Assembly (NCBI RefSeq): GCF_001552595.1
Contig: NZ_BCRM01000035.1
Coordinates: forward strand, 1 to 64,000
DNA length: 64,000 bases
Reading direction: 5' to 3'
From: Rhodococcus erythropolis NBRC 15567
GTDB taxonomy: Bacteria; Actinomycetota; Actinomycetes; Mycobacteriales; Mycobacteriaceae
A model generated the notes under the pieces. It did not search any database, was not told the origin of the DNA, and saw nothing but the letters and a program-made list of their open reading frames with translations. Within the stretch, counting starts at the first letter, position 1. Each line of letters starts with the position of its first letter. The translations under genes and the position numbers were made by a program. This document shows positions 56,588 through 64,000 of the stretch, one piece after another.

Positions 56588-57412
56588 ATGACAGCTGTGG
56601 CAGAGAGAATTTCGGTGCCCGTGGGGCCGCGTTCCATCGATCACCCCTACTCGATGACAACGGTGACTCTGAAGCTCTCTCATCAGCGGCAGTGGGCCCC
56701 GCATCGTCATCCTGAACATGAGCTGATCTGGGGAAACTCCGGTGGAATGCTCACGGTTGTCGCTGACGGCATCACCTGGGAGGTGCCGCCTTCGGCCGGA
56801 CTGTGGCTGCCTGCCGGTGCGTTGCATGCCGTGAAGGCGGGCCCAGGTACCGAGTTCTTCTGCACGTACTTCCGGCCTGAGGCGCACGCCGCGCCGTCGG
56901 GTGTTCCGGGCTTGTTCGGTGTCAGCGCTCTCCTGCGTGAGGTACTCCTGCACATGCATCGGCGGAACATGCCCGACGAGGCGCGCAGTCGCGCTGAGCG
57001 GGTGGCCTTCGACATGTTGCAGCCGCTCGAAGTTGCTGCGGTGGAGGTTCCGATGCCGACCGATCCGCGAGCGTTGTTCGTTGCCGAAGCGTTGGTCGCC
57101 AATCCGGCAGACCAGCGGTCGCTGTCCGAATGGGCGCTGACGGCCGGCGGTAGCGTCCGTACGCTGACGCGTGTGTTCGCTCAGGGTACGGGAATGACCT
57201 TTGCACAGTGGCGAATTCAGGTTCGAGTCCGCGCAGCACTGACGTACCTGGCTGCTGGCGTGCCGGTTTCGGTTGTCAGTAGGCGGGTCGGATACGAAAC
57301 TCCGAGTGCTTTTGTCGCAGTGTTCCGCCGGGTCACCGGCCGGACACCCGGCAGCATGATGAACAAGGGGAGCGTGGCTCCCGAATCGGTGCCGTATCTC
57401 CTGCACGCTTGA
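56588..57412 (+). CDS. AraC-family regulator, probably iron-responsive (RipA-like)
   Basis: 274 residues from ATG 56588. N-terminal cupin-like sensor (HRHPEHELIWGNSGGMLTVVADGITWEVPPSAGLWLPAGALH) and C-terminal AraC double HTH (SLSEWALTAGGSVRTLTRVFAQGTGMTFAQWRIQVRVRAAL...VGYETPSAFVAVFRRVTGRTPG). The IdeR-like box and the siderophore-related genes next door recall corynebacterial RipA, a DtxR-controlled AraC repressor of iron-containing enzymes. Orthology is inferred, not tested. Confidence 0.85.
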   Translation: MTAVAERISVPVGPRSIDHPYSMTTVTLKLSHQRQWAPHRHPEHELIWGNSGGMLTVVADGITWEVPPSAGLWLPAGALHAVKAGPGTEFFCTYFRPEAHAAPSGVPGLFGVSALLREVLLHMHRRNMPDEARSRAERVAFDMLQPLEVAAVEVPMPTDPRALFVAEALVANPADQRSLSEWALTAGGSVRTLTRVFAQGTGMTFAQWRIQVRVRAALTYLAAGVPVSVVSRRVGYETPSAFVAVFRRVTGRTPGSMMNKGSVAPESVPYLLHA

Positions 57413-57416
57413 GTTG

Positions 57417-57448
57417 GGTTGCACCGGGCGGAAGTGCCCGGTGCAACC
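57417..57448. terminator. Bidirectional terminator
   Basis: Perfect 13-bp inverted repeat GGTTGCACCGGGC (six-base loop) between the AraC gene and the convergent ABC genes. Confidence 0.9.
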
Positions 57449-57455
57449 GTCGCGG

Positions 57456-59213
57456 TCAACGCCGCGGCGCGGACCACGCTTCCCACAGTTCCGCGTACCG
57501 ACCCCCGAGGTTGACCAACTCGTCGTGAGAGCCGTGCTCGACGACACGGCCGTCGTCCATCACCAGGATCTGATCGGCGTCGACGGCCTGTGAGAGTCGG
57601 TGTGCCACTGTGACAGCAGTGCGACCCCGGGTCAGAGCCAGAGCTGCATCGTCGAGGACCTTGGCTCCGGCGCTGCCCGCTTCGGCGGTCGCCTCGTCGA
57701 GAATCAGCAGCGGCGGATCCAGTAATTCGATTCTTGCCAACGCAAGTTGTTGTGCCTGTGTTGCGGTCAGCCGGTGTCCACCGTCTCCGACGACGGTTTC
57801 GAGTCCGTCCGGGAGTGCCCGCAACCAATCGGAGGCGCCGACGGTATCGAGCGCTGCGATGATGTCGTTGTCCGTTGCCGACGGGTCGGCCAGCCGCAGA
57901 TCCTCGGCCAACGTGCCGGCAAAGACGTGGACCTCCTGAGTCACGAGGGCCACCGCGCTCCGAGAGGTCGACGTTGGCAGTTCGTTCCGGGGCACCGTCC
58001 CGATCTTCACGACGCCTTCGGTCGGTTCGTAGGTCCCCGCGACCAGTTTTGCGACTGTCGATTTTCCGGCTCCGGTAGCGCCGACGAGTGCCGTGACGGT
58101 TCCTGCCGGAAGGGTGATGTCGATGTCTCGCAGAACAGGAGCGTCGCCGCTTCGGTACGAGAATGTGACGCGTTCCAAAGACGCCGAGCTGTCGACAGGT
58201 TCCTGCGGATCATTCGGTGCGGATGGCACGGGCGCAAGGGTGACTCCGACCAGGCGAGCCAACGCGATTGTGCCTTCCTGTAATTCGTCGAACACGCTGA
58301 GAACTGCGCCCACCGGATCGAAGAGGCGGTGGAAGAACAGGGCTGCGGCGGTCGCGGCGCCGATGCTGATCTGACCGTCTTTCACCAGCCAGAAGCCTGT
58401 GATCAGCACAGCGGACAGGCCGATGTACTCCGCGATGTTGAGCCGGCCGAAAAACCTGGTGCGTAGACGCGTGGTCAACAAGCTCAGGCGGACGGCGGCC
58501 ATCGATCGAGATTCGATCTGTTCGAGATGCGGCTGGGCCAGGCGAAGCGATCCGACGGTGTCGGAGTTGCTCAGCGAGTCCAGGAGCTGTTGCGCACGTG
58601 CACCTTCTGCCTCCCGCTCCTCGCGGTAGACCGGTGCCGACCTCGAGAGGTACCAGCGCAGCGCCTGGATCTGGATGGGTGCCGCGATCACCGCGGCGAC
58701 GGCGAATCTCCAATCGAGGCTACCCAATCCGATCAGCGTCAACACGATGGTCAGTGCCGCGGTGGCAAAAACCGGAAGTGCTTCGGATACGGCCCGAGTC
58801 ACCAACCGCACGTCGCCGGTGATGCGGGAGACGAGATCTCCGCGCCCGGCGCGTTCGACGTCGCTCTGCGGAAGGTCGAGAACCCGGACGACGACTTCTT
58901 CGCGAAGGTCGGCGACAACGCGTTCGCCGACGCCGGCGAGCAGGTAGTTGCTCACTCCGACGAGAAGGGATGAGGCAACCGCGATGCCGACCAACGCGAG
59001 AGTCAGTGTGCCGATGCGAGAGACAGCGTCGCCGTCTCCGTCGGTCACGGCGTCGACCATGGCGCCGAGGATCAGCGGTGTGAGCAGACCTATCGCGGTC
59101 GCGGCGGTCAGGGTGACGACTGCTGCGATCGCGGAGATCCGGTGGGGTCCCATCAACCGAAGTGCCGCGCGGCGAGCTTGTTTCGGTGTTGCGGTGGGGA
59201 GTAGTTCGTTCAC
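57456..59213 (-). CDS. ABC exporter-fold subunit with intact Walker A/B and degenerate signature
   Basis: 585 residues from GTG 59213, overlapping the upstream gene's stop (GTGA). Six-helix transmembrane domain (~20-310), then the ATPase domain: Walker A LVGATGAGKSTVAKLV and Walker B PPLLILDEATAEAGSAG are normal. The LSGGQ signature is replaced by LTATQAQQLALAR. Partner of the 59210-60877 product, which shows the opposite pattern. Siderophore or other metal-related cargo is inferred only from the neighbours. Confidence 0.88.
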   Translation of the reverse strand: MNELLPTATPKQARRAALRLMGPHRISAIAAVVTLTAATAIGLLTPLILGAMVDAVTDGDGDAVSRIGTLTLALVGIAVASSLLVGVSNYLLAGVGERVVADLREEVVVRVLDLPQSDVERAGRGDLVSRITGDVRLVTRAVSEALPVFATAALTIVLTLIGLGSLDWRFAVAAVIAAPIQIQALRWYLSRSAPVYREEREAEGARAQQLLDSLSNSDTVGSLRLAQPHLEQIESRSMAAVRLSLLTTRLRTRFFGRLNIAEYIGLSAVLITGFWLVKDGQISIGAATAAALFFHRLFDPVGAVLSVFDELQEGTIALARLVGVTLAPVPSAPNDPQEPVDSSASLERVTFSYRSGDAPVLRDIDITLPAGTVTALVGATGAGKSTVAKLVAGTYEPTEGVVKIGTVPRNELPTSTSRSAVALVTQEVHVFAGTLAEDLRLADPSATDNDIIAALDTVGASDWLRALPDGLETVVGDGGHRLTATQAQQLALARIELLDPPLLILDEATAEAGSAGAKVLDDAALALTRGRTAVTVAHRLSQAVDADQILVMDDGRVVEHGSHDELVNLGGRYAELWEAWSAPRR

Positions 59214-60877
59214 AGCTCGATCACCCGATCGCAGATATCGAGCAGCACGGGGCTGCTGGTCAGAAGTATTGTGGCGTGCGCCCCGCGTACCTCGGCGATC
59301 CCGCGAGCAATGCGCGCTTCGGTGACGGAGTCGACGGCAGTGGTGGGATCGTGCAGCACCAGGACGGGCGCTTCGCTTGCCAGTGCCCTCGCCAACGCGA
59401 TGCGCTGACGCTGTCCGCCGGACAAAGAATTCCCTTGCTCGGTGACTCGGGTGGCGAGGCCGAGCGGCAGTGCCGAGATCACTTGATCTGCGGCGGCCGC
59501 GGCGATGGCCTCGTCGTTGCGGCGACCGATCGGTGCGAGGGCGTCGATGTTGTCGCCGACTGTGCCGATGAACAGTGCCGCGTCGTGCGGTGCTGCCAGA
59601 ACGTGAGTGCGAAGTTCGTCGATGTGCAGCTCGTGAATGGCGTTGTCGCCGAGATGAATTGTTCCGCTCGAAGGGTCGATTCGACGCGCCAGTGCGTCGA
59701 CCAACGCATCCGCCCACGCCGCATTCTCGGTGACGATGCCGATGATCTCGCCGCGTTTGACATCGAGATCGACTGGTGACGCTCCGGCCAACACGACGTC
59801 GCGCAGCGTCAGGAACTCGGAGTGATTCAGGGGCACAGGTGCACCCGCGGGAGTCACAGCCTCGGTGGTCCCGAGAAGTGCTCCGACGCGGTTGGCGGAA
59901 GCACGCGCCCGTGCCAGGCCGGCGCCGAAGTAGATGATGTCGATCAACGGACCGCGAAGGAACTGTGCCAGACCCACCACGGCAACGAATTCACCGACCG
60001 AGATGCTCCCGGACGCTGCCATCCGTCCACCCACGTACGCGATGACGGCGAGGAAAGCACCGGCGATCGCAACATTGGCGGCGGAGTACATCGCTTGGTA
60101 TCTCTGTGCGCGAAGGGTTGCTTCCAACGAAGTCCGGCTGGCTCCCCGATACCGCTGCGCTGCAGCATCTCCGGCGCCGATGCCGGAGAGGATTCGGAGT
60201 CCGGAGAGCAGATCTGCGGCCAGGGCACCGGCCTTGGCGCCCTGCCATTGATCGGTCTCGGCTCGGCGTTCGAGCGGTCGACTGACCACCTGCATGAGAG
60301 CCAGCACCGGGGGCGTACCGAGAATGACGAGCAGGCCGAGTGGCACCGAGATCACCAGAAGCGAAATCGCGGCGGTCAGCACTCCGCAGGCGGCCGCAAG
60401 TTTTGTGCTCAGCGTGTGGGTGAATCCGGCCACCGAACCCGCGTCGGATGTTGCAATCGAGTAGACCTCGCCAGGCATGCGCCGCGGCGACATGCCGTGC
60501 GGATCGAGGCCTCGGCGCGCGATGTCCATCCGCAAGCGATGCGCACCGTGCTCGGTGACGGAATCGGAGATGCGTGCCGCGAAGCGCCAACTGAGCAACA
60601 AGCCGGTGAAGAGAATTCCGAGAACGAGGATCCACTTTCCGAGTGCGGCGGCATCGCTGGTCGCGACAGCACGGTCGATCACCGCACCGATCACCACCGG
60701 CACCAACGCTTCCGCGACCTGGTGGCCGGTGAAGCCGACGGACGCCGCCGCCAACTTGGCTCCGCGACCTTCGGAAGCGATCGCGCGTGTGATTACCTGG
60801 CGCGGCGTGATCGCCGTGCCGGTTGGGGGACCGTTTGTCTCGGCCGAAAGAAGTGGTGTCGAAGGCACTGGGTCCAC
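59210..60877 (-). CDS. ABC exporter-fold subunit with lost Walker A and catalytic Glu
   Basis: 555 residues. Transmembrane domain over ~1-330, then an ATPase domain where the P-loop reads GIVTENAAWADALV: no lysine, no GxGKS. Walker B is PVLVLHDPTTAVD, so the catalytic Glu is Pro. The signature NSLSGGQRQRIALARAL is intact. Alone it could not bind or hydrolyse ATP normally; it needs the partner encoded downstream. A divergent 249-base gap with an IdeR-like box separates it from the siderophore-interacting protein. Confidence 0.88.
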   Translation of the reverse strand: MDPVPSTPLLSAETNGPPTGTAITPRQVITRAIASEGRGAKLAAASVGFTGHQVAEALVPVVIGAVIDRAVATSDAAALGKWILVLGILFTGLLLSWRFAARISDSVTEHGAHRLRMDIARRGLDPHGMSPRRMPGEVYSIATSDAGSVAGFTHTLSTKLAAACGVLTAAISLLVISVPLGLLVILGTPPVLALMQVVSRPLERRAETDQWQGAKAGALAADLLSGLRILSGIGAGDAAAQRYRGASRTSLEATLRAQRYQAMYSAANVAIAGAFLAVIAYVGGRMAASGSISVGEFVAVVGLAQFLRGPLIDIIYFGAGLARARASANRVGALLGTTEAVTPAGAPVPLNHSEFLTLRDVVLAGASPVDLDVKRGEIIGIVTENAAWADALVDALARRIDPSSGTIHLGDNAIHELHIDELRTHVLAAPHDAALFIGTVGDNIDALAPIGRRNDEAIAAAAADQVISALPLGLATRVTEQGNSLSGGQRQRIALARALASEAPVLVLHDPTTAVDSVTEARIARGIAEVRGAHATILLTSSPVLLDICDRVIEL

Positions 60878-61026
60878 GCTAGGGATCGTGGGCGGTAGTC
60901 AGAAGTCACACCGGTGCCAATACTTGTCGTGAACAGGCCATATGTATTGCGTTGGCCGAATTGCGATAGTAGTTGGCCCCGTTGCAGCGGAGAAGGCATC
61001 GACTCATCGACAACACTGCAATAAAT

Positions 61027-61045
61027 TAAGGTCTACCTTACTTAG
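61027..61045. promoter_or_regulatory. IdeR/DtxR-type iron box 2
   Basis: TAAGGTCTACCTTACTTAG; contains the perfect palindrome TAAGGT-CT-ACCTTA (61027-61040) and matches about 14 of 19 IdeR consensus positions. It lies 82 bases before the SIP start and can serve the divergent ABC pair as well. Confidence 0.7.
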
Positions 61046-61126
61046 CGCGGGTTAACTATGTCCGGAAGTCGGATTTGATCCTTGTGTTCGGGTCCGGTTC
61101 ATGTTCCATCGATGTTGGAGATTGTT

Positions 61127-62014
61127 GTGAGTCTTGTGTTCGGCGAGGTACTTCACAAGGAGTACGTGACCCCGGGAATGGTTCGTATCGTGTTCGGAGG
61201 GGAGGAACTGACCGCCTTCGAAACCACCGGTACCGGTGACGAATACCTGCGCCTCCACTTCCCGGTCCCGGCTACAGGCGAGTTCGTTCTACCGGCGGAA
61301 GATCCGGACGCACCGCGCGGTTGGCGGTACCCGGAGGGCGAGGAACCGTCCCCGTGCCAGCCGTACACCGTGCGACGGTTCGATGCCGAAACCAGCCGAA
61401 TGACAATCGACTTCGTCGTTCACGAGGGCGGAATCGCCAGCGACTGGGCGCAGAAAGCCGAGATCGGTGACAAGTTGGCGATCGGCGAGTCTCGTGGCCT
61501 CTACGAGCCGCCGGCCGACGCACGCTGGCAGGTGTTCGTCGCCGACGCAACCGGACTCCCCGCACTCGGTCGTCTGATCGAACAGTTGCCGGCCGGCATG
61601 TCGGCCAAGGCGATCGTCGAGGTGGTGGACGAGTCGCACAAGCAGCAGATCACCTCGGACGCCGACGTCGAGTTCATCTGGCTGGTCGGCAGTGGCAACG
61701 GTGTTGCACCGTCGAAGCTGCCGGACGCGGTTCGCGCGATGAACCTGCCCACTGAACTCGGATACGTGTGGGTGGCAGGCGAGAGCACGATGCTCCGTGA
61801 CATCCGCAAGTACCTTCGCCACGAACTCAAGTTGCCGGGTGAGCAGTACAAGGTCATCGGCTACTGGACCTACAAGGCAGAGGTCTGGAACGCGAAGTAC
61901 GAGGCCCTCGACGAGAGTGTCCGCGCGGCACTCGATGCGGCCTGGGAATCGGACCGCGACGAGGAAGAGATTCGCGACGAGGTCGAGAAGACTCTAGAGA
62001 GCGCCGGCTTGTGA
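61127..62014 (+). CDS. Siderophore-interacting protein (FAD-dependent ferric reductase)
   Basis: 295 residues from GTG 61127, with GGAG six bases upstream. ViuB/SIP family: N-terminal FAD-binding barrel (GDEYLRLHFPV...CQPYTVRRFD...IDFVVHEGGIASDWA) and C-terminal NAD(P)H domain (VADATGLPALGRLIEQLP...WVAGESTMLRDIRKYLRHEL). Releases iron from ferric siderophores in the cytosol. Coupled to the FecCD genes downstream by a GTGA overlap. Confidence 0.93.
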   Translation: MSLVFGEVLHKEYVTPGMVRIVFGGEELTAFETTGTGDEYLRLHFPVPATGEFVLPAEDPDAPRGWRYPEGEEPSPCQPYTVRRFDAETSRMTIDFVVHEGGIASDWAQKAEIGDKLAIGESRGLYEPPADARWQVFVADATGLPALGRLIEQLPAGMSAKAIVEVVDESHKQQITSDADVEFIWLVGSGNGVAPSKLPDAVRAMNLPTELGYVWVAGESTMLRDIRKYLRHELKLPGEQYKVIGYWTYKAEVWNAKYEALDESVRAALDAAWESDRDEEEIRDEVEKTLESAGL

Positions 62015-63138
62015 CCGTTGGATTAGACAAGAGTGCCGTCGACCAGAGTGCGGCTGACGAGAGAGCCGTCGACAAACACACCGAAGAACTGATCGACGAG
62101 TCGCTGCAAGAGAAGCAGAAGCAACCGGACGGCCTGGTATCGACCAACTCTCGTCGTATGGCGGGTCTTCTGGTGTGCCTGGTGGTGCTCGCCGCCGTGC
62201 TCCTTCTGAGCATTGCGGTTGGATCGAAGACCATTCCGTTCGGCACGGTCATCGACGCGCTGGTGAACTACGACGACTCGAACGATCACGTGATCATCCG
62301 TGACCTGCGGCTGCCGCGTACTCTGCTCGGTCTGATAGTCGGCATGGCGCTCGGCGTGGCCGGTGGCCTCATCCAGGCGATGACACGAAATCCCTTGGCT
62401 GATCCCGGAATTCTCGGTGTCAATGCCGGAGCAGGCTTTGCGATGGTTGTCGCCGTCGCGGTCTTCGGCCTGACCAGCATCTGGTCGTACATCTGGTTCG
62501 CGTTCCTCGGAGCGGTGATAGCCACGGCGATCGTCTACACGCTGGGCTCGATCGGTCGAGGTGGTGCGACGCCCATTCGGCTGACACTGGCCGGTGTTGC
62601 CATCGGCTCCGTGCTCGGCGGCATCTCGTCCGGCATCACCTTGCTCAACCCGACCGCCTTCGACCAGATGCGCCAGTGGAATGCCGGCTCACTCAGCGGG
62701 CGTTCCTTGGAAATCGTTCTGGCTGTTGCACCCTTCATCCTCATCGGGCTCTTCCTGGCGCTCGCGTTGGCACGCCAGCTCAATGCCGTGGCTTTGGGTG
62801 ACGATCTGGCACGTTCGCTCGGTGCCAATATCACTCGCACTCGTATTCTCGGCGTCATCGCGGTGACCTTGCTGTGTGGCGCAGCGACAGCGGCGGCCGG
62901 GCCGATCGGATTCGTCGGTTTGATGGTTCCGCACGTCGCGAGATGGTTCGTCGGACCGGATCAGCGATGGATTCTCCCGTACACATTGGTGTGCTCGCCG
63001 ATTCTTCTTCTCTTCTCCGACGTCGTCGGCCGAATCGTGCTGCGCCCGGGTGAACTTCAGGTCGGCATCGTCACGGCATTCATCGGAGCTCCGGTGCTGA
63101 TCATGCTGGTGCGTCGAAGCAAGGTGAGCGGTCTGTGA
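62011..63138 (+). CDS. FecCD-family iron-siderophore permease 1
   Basis: 375 residues, GTG start overlapping the SIP stop. A hydrophilic ~50-residue N-terminus precedes about nine to ten membrane helices with FecCD signatures: DLRLPRTLLGLIVGMALGVAGGLIQAMTRNPLADPGILGVNAG and the EAA-like ALGDDLARSLGANITRTR. Forms half of the channel for ferric siderophore uptake. The stop overlaps the next start (GTGA). Confidence 0.94.
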   Translation: MTVGLDKSAVDQSAADERAVDKHTEELIDESLQEKQKQPDGLVSTNSRRMAGLLVCLVVLAAVLLLSIAVGSKTIPFGTVIDALVNYDDSNDHVIIRDLRLPRTLLGLIVGMALGVAGGLIQAMTRNPLADPGILGVNAGAGFAMVVAVAVFGLTSIWSYIWFAFLGAVIATAIVYTLGSIGRGGATPIRLTLAGVAIGSVLGGISSGITLLNPTAFDQMRQWNAGSLSGRSLEIVLAVAPFILIGLFLALALARQLNAVALGDDLARSLGANITRTRILGVIAVTLLCGAATAAAGPIGFVGLMVPHVARWFVGPDQRWILPYTLVCSPILLLFSDVVGRIVLRPGELQVGIVTAFIGAPVLIMLVRRSKVSGL

Positions 63139-64000
63139 GCATCGATTTCGGGCGCCCCACCACGGTGGTGCGCTCACCCAAAGAAGGGTGGTCCGCGCGG
63201 ATCGACGTCCGCACGGTCACGGTCTGTCTCATCCTCGTTGCGCTTGCACTGGCGATCGGCGTCATCGCCCTCGGTAGTGGTGACTACCAGGTGCCGATCG
63301 GGGACGTCCTCGGCGCACTGTTCGGCGAGGCTCCCGCGCGTATCCACATGGTCGTCGTGGAATGGCGTCTGCCCCGAGTTCTGTTGGCGCTGATGCTCGG
63401 TGCGGCACTCGGCATGAGCGGTGCGATCTTCCAATCGCTCACCAGGAACCCGTTGGGTAGCCCAGACATCATCGGCTTCAACTCCGGTGCGTACACGGGC
63501 GCTCTTGTGGTCATCCTCCTCATCGGTGGTACTTACTACGAGATCGCAGTCGGCGCCTTGGTGGGCGGAATCGCGACCGCAGCAGTGGTTTACCTCCTTG
63601 CGTACAAGCGTGGTGTGCAGGGATTCCGGTTGATCATCGTCGGTATCGCCATCAGTGCGATGTTGGGCTCGGTCAACACCTGGATGATTCTCAAGGCGAA
63701 GCTTGACGACGCCATGGCCGCCGCAGTGTGGGGTGCCGGTTCGTTGAACGGTCTCGGCTGGACTCAGGTGTGGCCGGTGGTCGTCGTGCTGGCCATCCTC
63801 GTTCCGCTGATCCTGGTGTTGGGCAGGCGGATGCAGATGCTCGAGATGGGCGACGACGCCGCCAAGGCACTCGGAGTCCGGGCCGAACCCACGCGGCTTT
63901 CCCTGGTTGTTCTGGGTGTCGCTCTGACGGCCATGGTGACAGCAGCGGCCGGACCGATCGGGTTCGTCTCGCTGGCGGCTCCGCAATTGGTGAGGCGATT
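63135..64000 (+). CDS. FecCD-family iron-siderophore permease 2 (cut by window end)
   Basis: GTG 63135 opens a frame that remains open to the window end (about 288 codons). Translation shows WRLPRVLLALMLGAALGMSGAIFQSLTRNPLGSPDIIGFNSG and LEMGDDAAKALGVRAEPTRLS, the FecCD hallmarks. It is the second channel half, coupled to the first by a GTGA overlap. An ATPase and binding protein are expected beyond the edge. Confidence 0.92.
   Translation, partial: MSIDFGRPTTVVRSPKEGWSARIDVRTVTVCLILVALALAIGVIALGSGDYQVPIGDVLGALFGEAPARIHMVVVEWRLPRVLLALMLGAALGMSGAIFQSLTRNPLGSPDIIGFNSGAYTGALVVILLIGGTYYEIAVGALVGGIATAAVVYLLAYKRGVQGFRLIIVGIAISAMLGSVNTWMILKAKLDDAMAAAVWGAGSLNGLGWTQVWPVVVVLAILVPLILVLGRRMQMLEMGDDAAKALGVRAEPTRLSLVVLGVALTAMVTAAAGPIGFVSLAAPQLVRR

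Overview
The window comes from a high-G+C mycolic-acid actinobacterium, almost certainly a Rhodococcus of the R. erythropolis/qingshengii group. Evidence is a putrescine oxidase like the one characterised in R. erythropolis, GTG starts and GTGA/ATGA gene overlaps, and a gene backbone that follows the Mycobacterium tuberculosis order mprA-mprB-pepD-moaB2-mscL ... 5-FCL-galU-moeA-rimJ-glpR ... arcA ... pmt-rsmI ... metG-tatD-rpfB-ksgA-ispE (Rv0981 to about Rv1011). Gene-order comparisons are from memory; no search was run.

Layout. 0-4.7 kb: a PucR-type regulator convergent with putrescine oxidase, then a lipoprotein and an AEC transporter. 4.7-7.6 kb: a divergent zinc-starvation locus, with rpmB-rpmG-rpsN-rpsR on the minus strand and a COG0523-like protein (mrf-like)-rpmE-rpmF on the plus strand. 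All six ribosomal proteins lack zinc-binding CxxC pairs, and two Zur-like palindromes lie between the arms. 7.6-19.3 kb: TRIC-type channel, the MprAB/PepD envelope-stress operon with matching direct repeats before mprA and before pepD, moaB, mscL, a SAF-domain protein, FmdB zinc ribbon, 5-formyl-THF cycloligase, galU, moeA, rimJ, sepX/glpR. 19.36 kb: tRNA-Ala(CGC).

19.7-23.4 kb is the most unusual block: a secreted Asn/Gly- and (T)TTTEP-repeat protein, an ImmA/IrrE metallopeptidase and a multi-pass membrane protein in one translationally coupled operon, facing an EspR-like XRE regulator, followed by an AT-rich spacer with tiny ORFs. 23.5-30.9 kb: SDR, DUF2505, SoxR, nitrobindin, arginine deiminase, ArsC-like, NAD(P)-binding protein, GntR, DoxX and a BCCT transporter.

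30.9-43.3 kb returns to the backbone (pmt, rsmI, DUF2786, metG, tatD), interrupted by a polar amino-acid ABC transporter with a substrate-binding/permease fusion, then two tandem rpfB genes and rsmA/ksgA. 43.3-47.3 kb: a copper operon (copZ, anchored metal-handling protein, copA) with a CsoR-like operator but no csoR, then a cold-shock gene. 47.3-50.2 kb: WYL regulator divergent from a drug-type ABC exporter. 50.3-53.4 kb: ispE, an ABC-F ATPase and a TetR gene that has lost its N-terminus beside a 13E12-type DUF222-HNH gene. 55-64 kb: a thiolase-like protein, then an iron cluster: AraC regulator behind an IdeR-like box, a two-gene ABC exporter-fold pair with strongly asymmetric ATPase sites, a second IdeR-like box, a siderophore-interacting protein and two FecCD permeases, the last cut by the window end.
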